Both the position numbers and the translations under genes were made by a program. Under the pieces are notes generated by a model. It was not told where the DNA came from and did no database searches. It saw only the letters and a program-made list of their open reading frames with translations. 14,594 nucleotides of DNA, taken from NCBI GenBank assembly GCA_902494765.1, contig CABUUK010000054.1, positions 1 through 14,594 of the forward strand. Reading direction: 5' to 3'. The stretch's first letter is position 1. The number at the start of each line of letters is the position of its first letter. Below, piece by piece: positions 1-5,666 of the stretch. The stretch is from an uncultured Collinsella sp. (GTDB lineage: Bacteria > Actinomycetota > Coriobacteriia > Coriobacteriales > Coriobacteriaceae).

Positions 1-1
1 G

Positions 2-691
2 GCGAGCGTGCCCGCGTCGCCGTACGAGCCGGTGGGGGCGACGTCGGCCGACGGTAACGCGGCGGTCGATTATCTGATTGATGCCGCGCGCACCTATGGT
101 CCCGATCTGATCTACGTGGCGACCGGCCCGCTCTCCAACCTGGCGCTTGCCCTGGAGCGCGATGCGGCGGCGATGATGTCTATCGGTCGCGTGGTCGTGA
201 TGGGCGGTGCGCTTACCGTGCCCGGAAACGTGAGCGCGGGCGCCGAGGCCAACATGGCAAGTGATCCCGAGGCGGCCGATGCCGTGCTGCGTTCGGGCCG
301 CAAGCTCACTATGGTGGGTCTGGATGTGACGCATCGCGTGGTGCTCACGCGTCGCGACATTGCCGGCTGGACGGGCTCGGGCACCATGGCGGGCTGCGCA
401 TTTGCGAGCATGGTCGAGCACTACATTGGCTCGTACGAGATGAACGCACCCTACCTGGGTGGTTGTGCGCTGCACGATCCGCTGGCCGTTGCCGTGGCGA
501 TCGACCCCACGCTCGTGGGTGCGCTCGGCTGCAATCTGCGTGTTGATCTGCTTGGCGAGTACCGCGGTCGCACCATCTGCGATGAGCGCCGCCTGTCCGA
601 TCCGGACAAGAGCGCGCTTGTGGCACTGACCGTGGATGCTCCGCGCTTCCTGTCCGAGTTCAAGACGCGTATGGCCCGCGTCCTTGGCTAA
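2..691 (+). CDS. Inosine/uridine-preferring nucleoside hydrolase, 3' part
   Basis: The frame is open from the first complete codon of the window, so the true start lies upstream and about 229 C-terminal residues are visible out of roughly 310 usual for the family. Recognisable family blocks are ATGPLSNLALAL, the VVMGGA...GNVSAGAEANM...DPEAAD stretch, MVGLDVTHRVVLT, and ALHDPLAVA, whose His-Asp belongs to the active site. The N-terminal Asp-rich calcium-binding motif that would confirm catalysis is outside the window. Enzymes of this family hydrolyse the N-glycosidic bond of ribonucleosides to free base and ribose for nucleoside salvage in the cytoplasm. The substrate cannot be read from this fragment. 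It stops cleanly at TAA 689-691, about 100 bp before luxS. A purine-salvage link with LuxS is possible but not shown. Confidence 0.88.
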   Translation, partial: ASVPASPYEPVGATSADGNAAVDYLIDAARTYGPDLIYVATGPLSNLALALERDAAAMMSIGRVVVMGGALTVPGNVSAGAEANMASDPEAADAVLRSGRKLTMVGLDVTHRVVLTRRDIAGWTGSGTMAGCAFASMVEHYIGSYEMNAPYLGGCALHDPLAVAVAIDPTLVGALGCNLRVDLLGEYRGRTICDERRLSDPDKSALVALTVDAPRFLSEFKTRMARVLG

Positions 692-699
692 GTTGTCTT

Positions 700-771
700 T
701 TTGGGACGGGGCTTTTTTGACTGTTATGATTGGTGCGACCATTCGAACCAGCTAAAAGAGCCCGTCCCAAA
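700..771. repeat. 11-bp inverted repeat between nucleoside hydrolase and luxS
   Basis: TTTGGGACGGG at 700-710 is the exact reverse complement of CCCGTCCCAAA at 761-771. The pairing continues inward with small bulges (CTTTTTT against AAAAGAG), giving a loop of about 40 nt. No T-run follows the right arm on the plus strand, so it is not a standard terminator for the upstream gene. The left arm overlaps the proposed luxS -35 and the right arm falls in the proposed leader, so it could affect luxS expression, or it could simply be a weak read-through terminator. Confidence 0.45.
701..730 (+). promoter_or_regulatory. Candidate luxS promoter
   Basis: TTGGGA (701-706) and TATGAT (725-730) are separated by 18 bp, close to a sigma-70-type promoter. 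The -10 is good and the -35 is weak. Transcription would begin near 737, giving a leader of about 57 nt before the luxS start. Confidence 0.4.
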
Positions 772-793
772 TTGACTACCGAGAGGATCTGCC

Positions 794-1282
794 ATGGAGC
801 GCATTGCGAGCTTTTCCGTTGACCATCTGCTGCTTGAGCCCGGCGTGTATGTGAGCCGCGTCGACCGCGATCCGGCGACCGGTGCCGCCGTCACCACCTT
901 TGACCTGCGCTTGACCACGCCCAACAAAGAACCGGTTATGAACACGGCCGAGTGCCACACCATCGAGCATCTGGGCGCGACGTTCCTTCGCAACCATGCC
1001 GAGTGGTCGAGCCGTATTGTCTACTTTGGCCCTATGGGCTGCCGCACGGGCTTTTACCTGGTTGTGTTTGGCGAGGTGACGAGTGAGGAGATCTTGCCGC
1101 TCGTGCGCGAGTTGTTCGAGTTTGTTGCTGGCTTCGAGGGCGATGTCCCCGGTGCCGCTCCCGAAGAGTGCGGCAACTACCTGGACCAGAATCTCCCTAT
1201 GGCAAATTGGCTCGCGCGTCGCTATCTCGACCGCGATCTGATCGATATCGATGAGGCACACCTGCACTATCAGCAGGCGTAA
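794..1282 (+). CDS. luxS: S-ribosylhomocysteine lyase LuxS
   Basis: A full-length 162-residue LuxS. The enzyme cleaves S-ribosylhomocysteine to homocysteine and 4,5-dihydroxy-2,3-pentanedione, the precursor of autoinducer-2, in the activated methyl cycle. The diagnostic motifs are present: HTIEH (His55, Glu58 and His59, metal ligands and catalytic base), GPMGCRTGFY containing the catalytic Cys83, and ECGNY with metal ligand Cys126. The start ATG at 794 has GAGAGG at 781-786 with a 7-nt spacer. The gene is a single transcription unit with its own candidate promoter and a hairpin terminator behind it. The upstream enzyme of the pathway, the Pfs/MTAN nucleosidase, is not in the window. Nothing suggests inactivation. 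Confidence 0.97.
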   Translation: MERIASFSVDHLLLEPGVYVSRVDRDPATGAAVTTFDLRLTTPNKEPVMNTAECHTIEHLGATFLRNHAEWSSRIVYFGPMGCRTGFYLVVFGEVTSEEILPLVRELFEFVAGFEGDVPGAAPEECGNYLDQNLPMANWLARRYLDRDLIDIDEAHLHYQQA

Positions 1283-1311
1283 AGGTTTCGTCGCTCAAAA
1301 TGAGTTCACTG

Positions 1312-1342
1312 GGCGCCTTCGCTTATGCGGGGGTGCCTTTTT
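1312..1342 (+). terminator. Rho-independent terminator of luxS
   Basis: GGCGCC (1312-1317) pairs with GGTGCC (1332-1337) through one G-U pair. An inner CGC/GCG stem closes a short loop and five T residues follow (1338-1342). An outer pair CGCTCAA (1292-1298) and TTGAGCG (1344-1350) could extend the structure. Confidence 0.8.
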
Positions 1343-1363
1343 GTTGAGCGGACATGGCGGACG

Positions 1364-1392
1364 TTTAAAACCGCGCGTGATTGTTCTAGAAT
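1364..1392 (+). promoter_or_regulatory. Candidate promoter of the DUF4867 gene
   Basis: TTTAAA (1364-1369) and TAGAAT (1387-1392) have an ideal 17-bp spacer. The -10 matches consensus at 5 of 6 positions and the -35 at 4 of 6. The predicted start of transcription is near 1399, leaving a leader of about 28 nt that contains the ribosome binding site. Confidence 0.5.
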
Positions 1393-1417
1393 GTTCGTAA
1401 TATCACACAAACGAACA
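1392..1417. promoter_or_regulatory. Candidate operator: 7-bp inverted repeat over the transcription start
   Basis: TGTTCGT (1392-1398) and ACGAACA (1411-1417) are perfect inverted repeats with 12 bp between them. They lie from the end of the -10 to the edge of the AGGAG ribosome binding site. The left arm would be upstream of the transcription start, so a protein-binding operator fits better than an RNA hairpin. A third half-site-like CGAACA occurs at 1422-1427, at the start codon. No regulator is identified. Confidence 0.4.
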
Positions 1418-1426
1418 GGAGCGAAC

Positions 1427-2071
1427 ATGCATATCTACTCTGTTACCGACCCCGAATTCAAACCCTATGGCCGCGTGTGGGATGACGTCCCGTCCAGCCT
1501 GACCGCCCCGCTCGTCGAGGCGCTCTCCGCAACGCCCATCCCCGAGGGCAGCAAGTACGTGGCCTCCGCGCCTGAGCTGGAGCAGGTCGAGGGCGCCGAT
1601 GCGCTCGGCCTGCTCATGTATGGCGGCCGTCCGTTCCAGCTGGGCTGGTGCAACGGCCACAACACGAAGCTCAACTGCTTGGAGTATCACCGCGCGAGCG
1701 AGTTCAACCTGGGTGCTCGCGACTTTATTCTGCTGCTCGCCAAGCGTGAGCAGATTGTCGACGGCAAGCTCGACACCGCGCAGGTCAAGGCGTTCCGCGC
1801 GCCCGCCGGCACGCTCGTCGAGGTCTACGCCACCACGTTGCACTACACGCCGTGCATGGTCGACGACGGTGGCTTCCAGGTGATGGTTGCGCTGCCCGCC
1901 GGCACCAACGGTCCGCGCCCCGAGGCTGCGGCCGACATGCCCGCGGCCGGTGATAGCTACTGCTACTGGAAGGCCGACAAGTGGGTTCTCTGCCACGCAG
2001 ATAGTCCCAAGGCTGCCGAGGGCGGCTACGTAGGTCTCGTCGGCAAGAACCTCGACATCACCGTGGACTAG
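1427..2071 (+). CDS. DUF4867 family protein (cupin-like, function unknown)
   Basis: A 214-residue protein whose start at 1427 is set by AGGAG at 1417-1421 with a 5-nt spacer. An upstream in-frame start near 1325 would begin inside the luxS terminator and is rejected. The sequence resembles the DUF4867 family as I recall it: MHIYSVTDPEFKPYG at the N-terminus, GWCNGHNTKLN at 73-83, EYHRASE at 86-92 and TLHYTPC at 137-143. The His and Glu residues in these blocks (E86, H88, E92, H139) look like a cupin-type metal site, but that is inference. No signal peptide or membrane segment is seen, so it is probably cytoplasmic. The reaction is unknown. Its last 20 codons are duplicated as a broken copy at 3432-3491. 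Confidence 0.8.
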   Translation: MHIYSVTDPEFKPYGRVWDDVPSSLTAPLVEALSATPIPEGSKYVASAPELEQVEGADALGLLMYGGRPFQLGWCNGHNTKLNCLEYHRASEFNLGARDFILLLAKREQIVDGKLDTAQVKAFRAPAGTLVEVYATTLHYTPCMVDDGGFQVMVALPAGTNGPRPEAAADMPAAGDSYCYWKADKWVLCHADSPKAAEGGYVGLVGKNLDITVD

Positions 2072-2079
2072 GGTCTTCC

Positions 2080-2215
2080 GTCTCAATCTGTAACAGTTGG
2101 CGCGCTAAATCGTCTCTATCTGTTACAGATCAAGACGAACCACGGGGCCGCCCGAACAATCTCAATCTGTAACGCCAAGCCCGGTTTTGACGGCCTAACT
2201 GTTACAGATCGAGAC
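2080..2215. repeat. Two tandem CTGTAAC/GTTACAG hairpins, copy A
   Basis: Hairpin 1 pairs 2080-2096 with 2120-2136 (17-bp arms, two mismatches). Hairpin 2 pairs 2160-2173 with 2201-2214 with one mismatch. The shared arm is GTCTCRATCTGTAACA. They lie between the convergent DUF4867 and ATPase genes and could act as a two-way transcription stop here, though the second copy sits between divergent genes, where a terminator makes less sense. Confidence 0.75.
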
Positions 2216-2230
2216 GAGCGGGCCCAACCC

Positions 2231-2259
2231 ACCACAAAGGTGCCTGTCCCCTTTGCGGT
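2231..2259. repeat. ACCACAAAGG palindrome, copy A
   Basis: ACCACAAAGG (2231-2240) pairs with CCTTTGCGGT (2250-2259) with one A-C mismatch around the loop TGCCTGTCC. The copy-B counterpart is perfect. It ends 7 bp before the stop codon of the ATPase gene. Confidence 0.7.
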
Positions 2260-2265
2260 GGTTGC

Positions 2266-3372
2266 CTAGAGCTGGCTGCGCAGGTAATCGGCCATATAGG
2301 GGACGGCGAAGCGCACGTAGCCGCGGCGCGCCTGCTCGATAACGCCGGCGTCGATGAGGCGCCGGCGATACTTTTGCGCATAGTCGGGTGTGACTGACAT
2401 GCGCTTCGCAACATCAGAAATGCGAGACACAGCGTCTTCGTCATCAGTCATTGCGGAGAGAAACGCGACGTCTTGGTCTGACAGCGCGGCGAGCGTCGTC
2501 TCGCACACATCGTTTTCGAAATCGACCTTTGACGCCTCGATGGCTCCGTCGACTAGCTCTCGTGTTGCGCGTTCTCCTGCCTGGCAACGATTGGCGATGT
2601 TGTAACCGATGAGCTGCAACATGTAGGGCGAGCCCTGGGTTGCGCGAGCGGCATCTAGTCGAAGATCGCTTGGGATATCAAGGTCGAGTTCTTCGAAAGC
2701 CCGCTGGTAATAGGTGTCGACGTCTCCGACTGAAAGCGGTTCGAGTGTGACTTTGCGAGCGCGGTTGAGAAACGTCAGCACGCGGTCATTGAGCGTCGCC
2801 GAGACCGCTCCCGGAAGGCCCGCCATAACGAGTGCGACGTTGAGTCTCTCGCCGACGAGTTCTTGATAAGCGGTGACGAGTTGTCTGATCTCGGGCGAAT
2901 TAGCCTGAAGCTCATCGATGAGGATGAGGATGCCATGTCCTTGCTCGGTTAGTTTGCGCGCCAGTTGCGTGAGCTTGAACTGGAAACTCTTGGTTTCCTG
3001 CACATCGCGCGTGAACTCAAGGCCGGCTGAGAAACCGAAGACGCTCAGGCTGCCGCCCGTGAGTTTAGGGAGATGGCGTTTGTTGGCATAGGGCTCGCCC
3101 GCCTCTTGGATTTTTTCAACAATGCGCTCGAGCATGTCCTCGGAGGCAACGGTGGGCGTGGCGACGACGAAGCCAAGCTTGCGAGCGCGATCGGCGAGCT
3201 CCCACAGGAGAACCGTCTTGCCGCTTCCTCGCTGGCCGAGCATGAGCATGGCGCGGTCTCGATTGCCCGGCTCCTGTTCAAGGCCGGAGATGAATGTTGA
3301 AATTACATTTCCTCGCCCAACGAGATAGGATGGGCGATTTCCAAATGAAGGGGAGAAGATGGTTTCAGTCAT
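2266..3372 (-). CDS. AAA/STAND-like ATP-binding protein with C-terminal winged helix
   Basis: A 368-residue orphan ATPase. Walker A is GQRGSGKT at 46-53, Walker B is ILILIDELQ at 148-156 (Asp153, Glu154), a sensor-1-like strand LVMAGLPG is at 181-188, and GSPYMLQLIGY at 247-257 fits the helical lid. Residues about 300-368 look like a winged helix-turn-helix (LSDQDVAFL ... YRRRLIDAGVIE ... GYVRFAVPYM). This order matches the AAA_16/archaeal-ATPase-like group often annotated only as ATP-binding protein, with roles in regulation, chromosome handling or defence. Nothing here decides between them. The start at 3372 has AAAGGAGA close upstream. There is no partner gene: both neighbours face other ways. 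Its position between direct repeats suggests it was acquired. Confidence 0.87.
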   Translation of the reverse strand: MTETIFSPSFGNRPSYLVGRGNVISTFISGLEQEPGNRDRAMLMLGQRGSGKTVLLWELADRARKLGFVVATPTVASEDMLERIVEKIQEAGEPYANKRHLPKLTGGSLSVFGFSAGLEFTRDVQETKSFQFKLTQLARKLTEQGHGILILIDELQANSPEIRQLVTAYQELVGERLNVALVMAGLPGAVSATLNDRVLTFLNRARKVTLEPLSVGDVDTYYQRAFEELDLDIPSDLRLDAARATQGSPYMLQLIGYNIANRCQAGERATRELVDGAIEASKVDFENDVCETTLAALSDQDVAFLSAMTDDEDAVSRISDVAKRMSVTPDYAQKYRRRLIDAGVIEQARRGYVRFAVPYMADYLRSQL

Positions 3373-3375
3373 AAG

Positions 3376-3424
3376 TCTCCTTTCCTTTTTTTCCTATTTT
3401 TTCCTTTTTTTCCTATTCAGTCAA
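3376..3424 (-). promoter_or_regulatory. ATPase promoter and A-tract leader with short tandem repeats
   Basis: Read on the minus strand, TTGACT (3424-3419) is followed 17 bp later by AAAAAT (3401-3396), a good -35 and a weak -10. The spacer and leader consist of repeated GGAAAAAA-like units with runs of five to seven A residues, ending in the AAAGGAGA ribosome binding site (3383-3376). A change in repeat number would alter promoter spacing or the distance to the start codon. Confidence 0.45.
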
Positions 3425-3431
3425 ATGAATT

Positions 3432-3491
3432 GCTGAGCGAAGGCGGTTACGTAGGCCTCGTCGGCAAAACCTCGGCATCACCTGCGACTAG
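3432..3491 (+). pseudogene. Remnant of the 3' end of the DUF4867 gene
   Basis: These 60 bp align with the last 60 bp of the DUF4867 gene (2012-2071), including the final TAG. Relative to the intact copy there is one inserted base near the start and one lost base where AAGAAC became AAAAC, so the reading frame is broken. No 5' part of the gene and no start signals are present. It is the edge of a duplicated segment, not a functional gene. Confidence 0.85.
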
Positions 3492-3499
3492 AATCTTCT

Positions 3500-3635
3500 G
3501 TCTCGATCTGTAACATCTAGCGGGCTAAATCGTCTCTACCTGTTACAGATTTAGACAAACTGCAGAAGCTGACCGAACAATCTCGATCTGTAACATCAGG
3601 CCCGGTTTTGGCTGCCTACCTGTTACAGATCGAGA
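3500..3635. repeat. Two tandem CTGTAACA/TGTTACAG hairpins, copy B
   Basis: Hairpin 1 pairs 3500-3515 with 3541-3556 with two mismatches. Hairpin 2 pairs 3581-3595 with 3621-3635, a perfect 15-bp stem with arm TCTCGATCTGTAACA. The perfect pairing after divergence from copy A suggests that the stems are maintained by selection or by repeat homogenisation. Confidence 0.8.
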
Positions 3636-3652
3636 CAAACCGCCCCCAACCG

Positions 3653-3679
3653 CCACAAAGGTGCCTGTCCCCTTTGTGG
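3653..3679. repeat. CCACAAAGG palindrome, copy B
   Basis: CCACAAAGG (3653-3661) and CCTTTGTGG (3671-3679) form a perfect 9-bp stem around TGCCTGTCC. Just beyond, 3695-3711 holds TATCAAAAAGTGTCA, related in reverse to the TGTCACTTTTGAT seen at 14098-14110, which suggests another dispersed repeat. Confidence 0.75.
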
Positions 3680-3768
3680 TGATTGGCAGGCGGGTATCAA
3701 AAAGTGTCAGACGGGGCGGCTGTCGAGCACCTGCGTGCGAAAAGAAGTATCGGCCTGCGTCGCTGTCG

Positions 3769-3797
3769 TTGAGCGAGGCCCTATTTGCGGGGATACT
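3769..3797 (+). promoter_or_regulatory. Candidate promoter of the phospho-beta-glucosidase gene
   Basis: TTGAGC (3769-3774) and GATACT (3792-3797) are 17 bp apart. The leader would be about 30 nt and contains AAGGGA (3821-3826), 7 nt before ATG 3834. I saw no convincing catabolite-repression site or antiterminator hairpin. Confidence 0.5.
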
Positions 3798-3833
3798 GAA
3801 ACCACGACAAACAGCGTGCGAAGGGATTGATAC

Positions 3834-5264
3834 ATGGCTTTCCGCAATGACTTCCTGTGGGGCGGCGCGACAGCTGCCAACCAGTGCGAGGGCGCCTATA
3901 ACGTGGACGGCCGCGGCCTTGCCAACGTGGACGTGGCTCCGCACGGCCCCGAGCGCTATGCGGTGGTCTCCGGCCAGCGTAAAATGCTCGACTTCGAGGA
4001 CGGCTATTACTATCCCGCGCAGACCAGCATCGATTTCTATCACCATTACAAGGAGGACATCGCCCTCTTTGCCGAGATGGGCTTTAAGACCTTCCGCATG
4101 AGCCTGGCCTGGACCCGCATCTTCCCCAACGGCGACGAGACCGAGCCCAACGAGGCCGGCCTGGCCTTCTACGAGGACGTGTTCCGCGAGTGCCAGAAGC
4201 ACGGCATCGAGCCGCTCGTGACCATCACGCACTTCGACTGCCCGATTCACCTCATCAAGGAATACGGCGGCTGGCGCAACCGCAAGCTCATCGACTTCTA
4301 CAAGAACCTCGCGACCACGATCTTCACTCGCTACAAGGGCCTGGTGAAGTACTGGCTCACCTTTAACGAGATCAATATGATTCTGCACCTGCCGTTTATG
4401 GGTGCCGGCCTGGTTTTTGAGGAGGGCGAGAACAGGGAGGCCGTCGAGTATCTGGCCGCCCACAACGAGCTCGTCGCCAGCGCTTGGGCCACCAAGATCG
4501 CCCACGAGATCGACCCCGAGGTCAAGATTGGCTGCATGCTCGCTGCCGGCACCTACTACCCCTACAGCTGTCGCCCGGGCGATGTGCGCCAGGCCCAGCT
4601 CGACAACCAGGACAACTACTTCTTCGTCGACGTCCAGAGCCGTGGCTATTACCCGGCCTATGCCGTCAAGAAGCTCGAGCGCTTGGGCATCGATGTGGGC
4701 ATGACCGACGAGGACCGCGAGATCCTGGCCGACAACACCGTCGACTTCATCAGCTTTAGCTACTACAGCACCCGCTGCTCCGCGGGCGCTGACAATCCCG
4801 ACGTCGAGAAGACCCAGGGCAACGCCTTCGCCGGTGCCAAGAACCCCTACCTGCAGCAGAGCCAGTGGGGCTGGGCCATCGATCCGCTAGGCTTCCGCAT
4901 TACCCTCAACGACCTGTACGACCGCTATCAGAAGCCTCTGTTTGTGGTCGAGAACGGTCTGGGCGCCAAGGATGTTGTCGAGGAGGACGGCTCCATCAAC
5001 GACGACTACCGTATCGATTACCTGCGCCAGCACATCGCCGCGATGCGCGACGCGGTGACCGAGGACGGCGTCGACCTGCTGGGTTACACCACCTGGGGTC
5101 CGATCGACCTGGTCTCGGCCGGCACGGGCGAGATGTCCAAGCGCTACGGCTTCATCTACGTGGACCGCGACGACGCCGGCAACGGTACCCTCAAGCGCTC
5201 CAAGAAGAAGAGCTTCGACTGGTACAAGAAGGTCATCGCCACCAACGGCGAGGACCTGGCCTAA
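3834..5264 (+). CDS. 6-phospho-beta-glucosidase, glycoside hydrolase family 1
   Basis: A full-length GH1 enzyme of 476 residues. The N-terminus FLWGGATAANQCEGA is typical. TFNE places the acid/base at Glu179, and VVENGLG places the nucleophile at Glu373. Trp421, Ser428, Lys436 and Tyr438 (in GEMSKRYGF) match the phosphate-recognition set of the 6-phospho branch (BglA, AscB, LacG). It should therefore cleave PTS-imported 6-phospho-beta-glucosides such as cellobiose-6-phosphate or arbutin-phosphate in the cytoplasm, releasing glucose-6-phosphate. The exact sugar (gluco or galacto) cannot be settled by eye. It stands alone with its own promoter; no PTS permease or antiterminator is in the window. 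Codon use is strongly GC-ending, more so than in the ATPase gene upstream, which suggests good expression. A large inverted repeat begins in its last codon. Confidence 0.93.
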   Translation: MAFRNDFLWGGATAANQCEGAYNVDGRGLANVDVAPHGPERYAVVSGQRKMLDFEDGYYYPAQTSIDFYHHYKEDIALFAEMGFKTFRMSLAWTRIFPNGDETEPNEAGLAFYEDVFRECQKHGIEPLVTITHFDCPIHLIKEYGGWRNRKLIDFYKNLATTIFTRYKGLVKYWLTFNEINMILHLPFMGAGLVFEEGENREAVEYLAAHNELVASAWATKIAHEIDPEVKIGCMLAAGTYYPYSCRPGDVRQAQLDNQDNYFFVDVQSRGYYPAYAVKKLERLGIDVGMTDEDREILADNTVDFISFSYYSTRCSAGADNPDVEKTQGNAFAGAKNPYLQQSQWGWAIDPLGFRITLNDLYDRYQKPLFVVENGLGAKDVVEEDGSINDDYRIDYLRQHIAAMRDAVTEDGVDLLGYTTWGPIDLVSAGTGEMSKRYGFIYVDRDDAGNGTLKRSKKKSFDWYKKVIATNGEDLA

Positions 5265-5368
5265 GGGCACTGAGGCACTCAACCTTGGGGCTCCAACCCT
5301 CCTCGCGTACCTAAAGTACGCTTCGTCGGGCTTGTCGCTCCCAATCTTGAGCACCTCAGGCCCTTAGG
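5260..5368. repeat. 109-nt nested inverted repeat at the end of the beta-glucosidase gene
   Basis: The outer arms 5260-5282 and 5347-5368 form 20 base pairs with one bulged A and two mismatches. The left arm starts with CCTAAGGGC, which includes the stop codon TAA of the beta-glucosidase gene. Inside, GCGTAC (5305-5310) and GTACGC (5316-5321) form a perfect stem around CTAAA. No T-run follows on the plus strand. It could stabilise the mRNA 3' end, act as a Rho-dependent or imperfect terminator, or be a dispersed palindromic element that inserted at the stop codon. Confidence 0.75.
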
Positions 5369-5409
5369 AGGCGGACCTGACCGCCGCGTTTCGGAAGTCC
5401 TGCTTTAAA

Positions 5410-5440
5410 GCGCTCATTGGGGACGTACTTAAATGAGTGC
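5410..5440. repeat. REP-like palindrome with ATTGGGGACGTAC core
   Basis: GCGCTCATT (5410-5418) pairs with AATGAGTGC (5432-5440) through one G-U pair, around GGGGACGTACTTA. The same core and a similar stem recur at 5552-5580 and 14216-14244. Confidence 0.7.
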
Positions 5441-5449
5441 CCGCAGAAT

Positions 5450-5513
5450 GAGAGTGGATAATCTCCCGTTTTTGGCTTGTTTGTGGGCTCAAAGTGGGAG
5501 ATTATCCACTCTC
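5450..5513. repeat. Perfect 18-bp inverted repeat
   Basis: GAGAGTGGATAATCTCCC (5450-5467) is exactly repeated in reverse complement at 5496-5513, with 28 bp between. There is no T-run behind either arm and no coding frame within. It is probably a member of a dispersed palindromic family or a small non-autonomous element. An operator is less likely given the arm length. Confidence 0.8.
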
Positions 5514-5551
5514 GCCATTTGGGCGTCCAAAAATCCTCGCTCGTTTTGTCT

Positions 5552-5597
5552 TAGTCATTGGGGACGTTCTTAAACGACTAGTCGCTGGCGACGTCCC
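5552..5597. repeat. REP-like palindrome with ATTGGGGACGTTC core and overlapping second stem
   Basis: TAGTCATT (5552-5559) pairs with AACGACTA (5573-5580) with one mismatch around GGGGACGTTCTTA. An alternative stem pairs GGGACGT (5561-5567) with ACGTCCC (5591-5597). It lies about 70 bp upstream of the sensor gene. Confidence 0.6.
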
Positions 5598-5666
5598 TCG
5601 CCGTCGGCGGATTTTGGGACATGTGGCCCGCTTTTTGGGCCTGCCTGTCGGTACACTAAAAGCACT

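Larger units (their letters stand above)
2012..2265. repeat. Direct repeat copy A: DUF4867 gene tail plus palindromes
   Basis: This segment aligns through its whole length with 3432-3690. It starts inside the DUF4867 gene at GCTG, runs through the stop codon, two hairpins and a capping palindrome, and ends at the stop codon of the minus-strand ATPase gene. In the 66 bp after the DUF4867 stop codon I count 55 matches between copies. Together the copies bracket the ATPase gene. Confidence 0.85.
3432..3690. repeat. Direct repeat copy B: DUF4867 tail remnant plus palindromes
   Basis: This is the second copy of 2012-2265 in the same orientation. Homology begins at GCTG (3432) and ends near 3690. 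The intact gene in copy A and the broken one here indicate that A is the parental position. The repeat lies in the divergent region between the ATPase and the beta-glucosidase gene. Confidence 0.85.

Noticed and set aside
691..793. SAM or SAH riboswitch before luxS
   Set aside because: The gap is short and shows only one inverted repeat, without the conserved core segments of these riboswitches.
1325..1426. Upstream extension of the DUF4867 protein
   Set aside because: It would start within the luxS terminator and run through the promoter and operator; the family N-terminus begins at 1427 after a good ribosome binding site.
1380..1430. LexA/SOS-type box upstream of the DUF4867 gene
   Set aside because: The half-sites are GTTC first and GAAC second with 12+ bp between, the reverse order and wrong spacing for an actinobacterial GAAC-N4-GTTC box.
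2072..2265. CRISPR array, because of four similar repeats
   Set aside because: The repeats are inverted pairs, not direct repeats of constant unit and spacer length, and there are no cas genes.
3798..3833. Catabolite-response (cre) site in the beta-glucosidase leader
   Set aside because: TGAAACCACGACAAACA lacks the needed palindromic core.
3543..4505. 320-codon minus-strand frame opposite the beta-glucosidase gene
   Set aside because: It runs through the palindromic repeat and the GH1 catalytic region; the GH1 reading is unambiguous.
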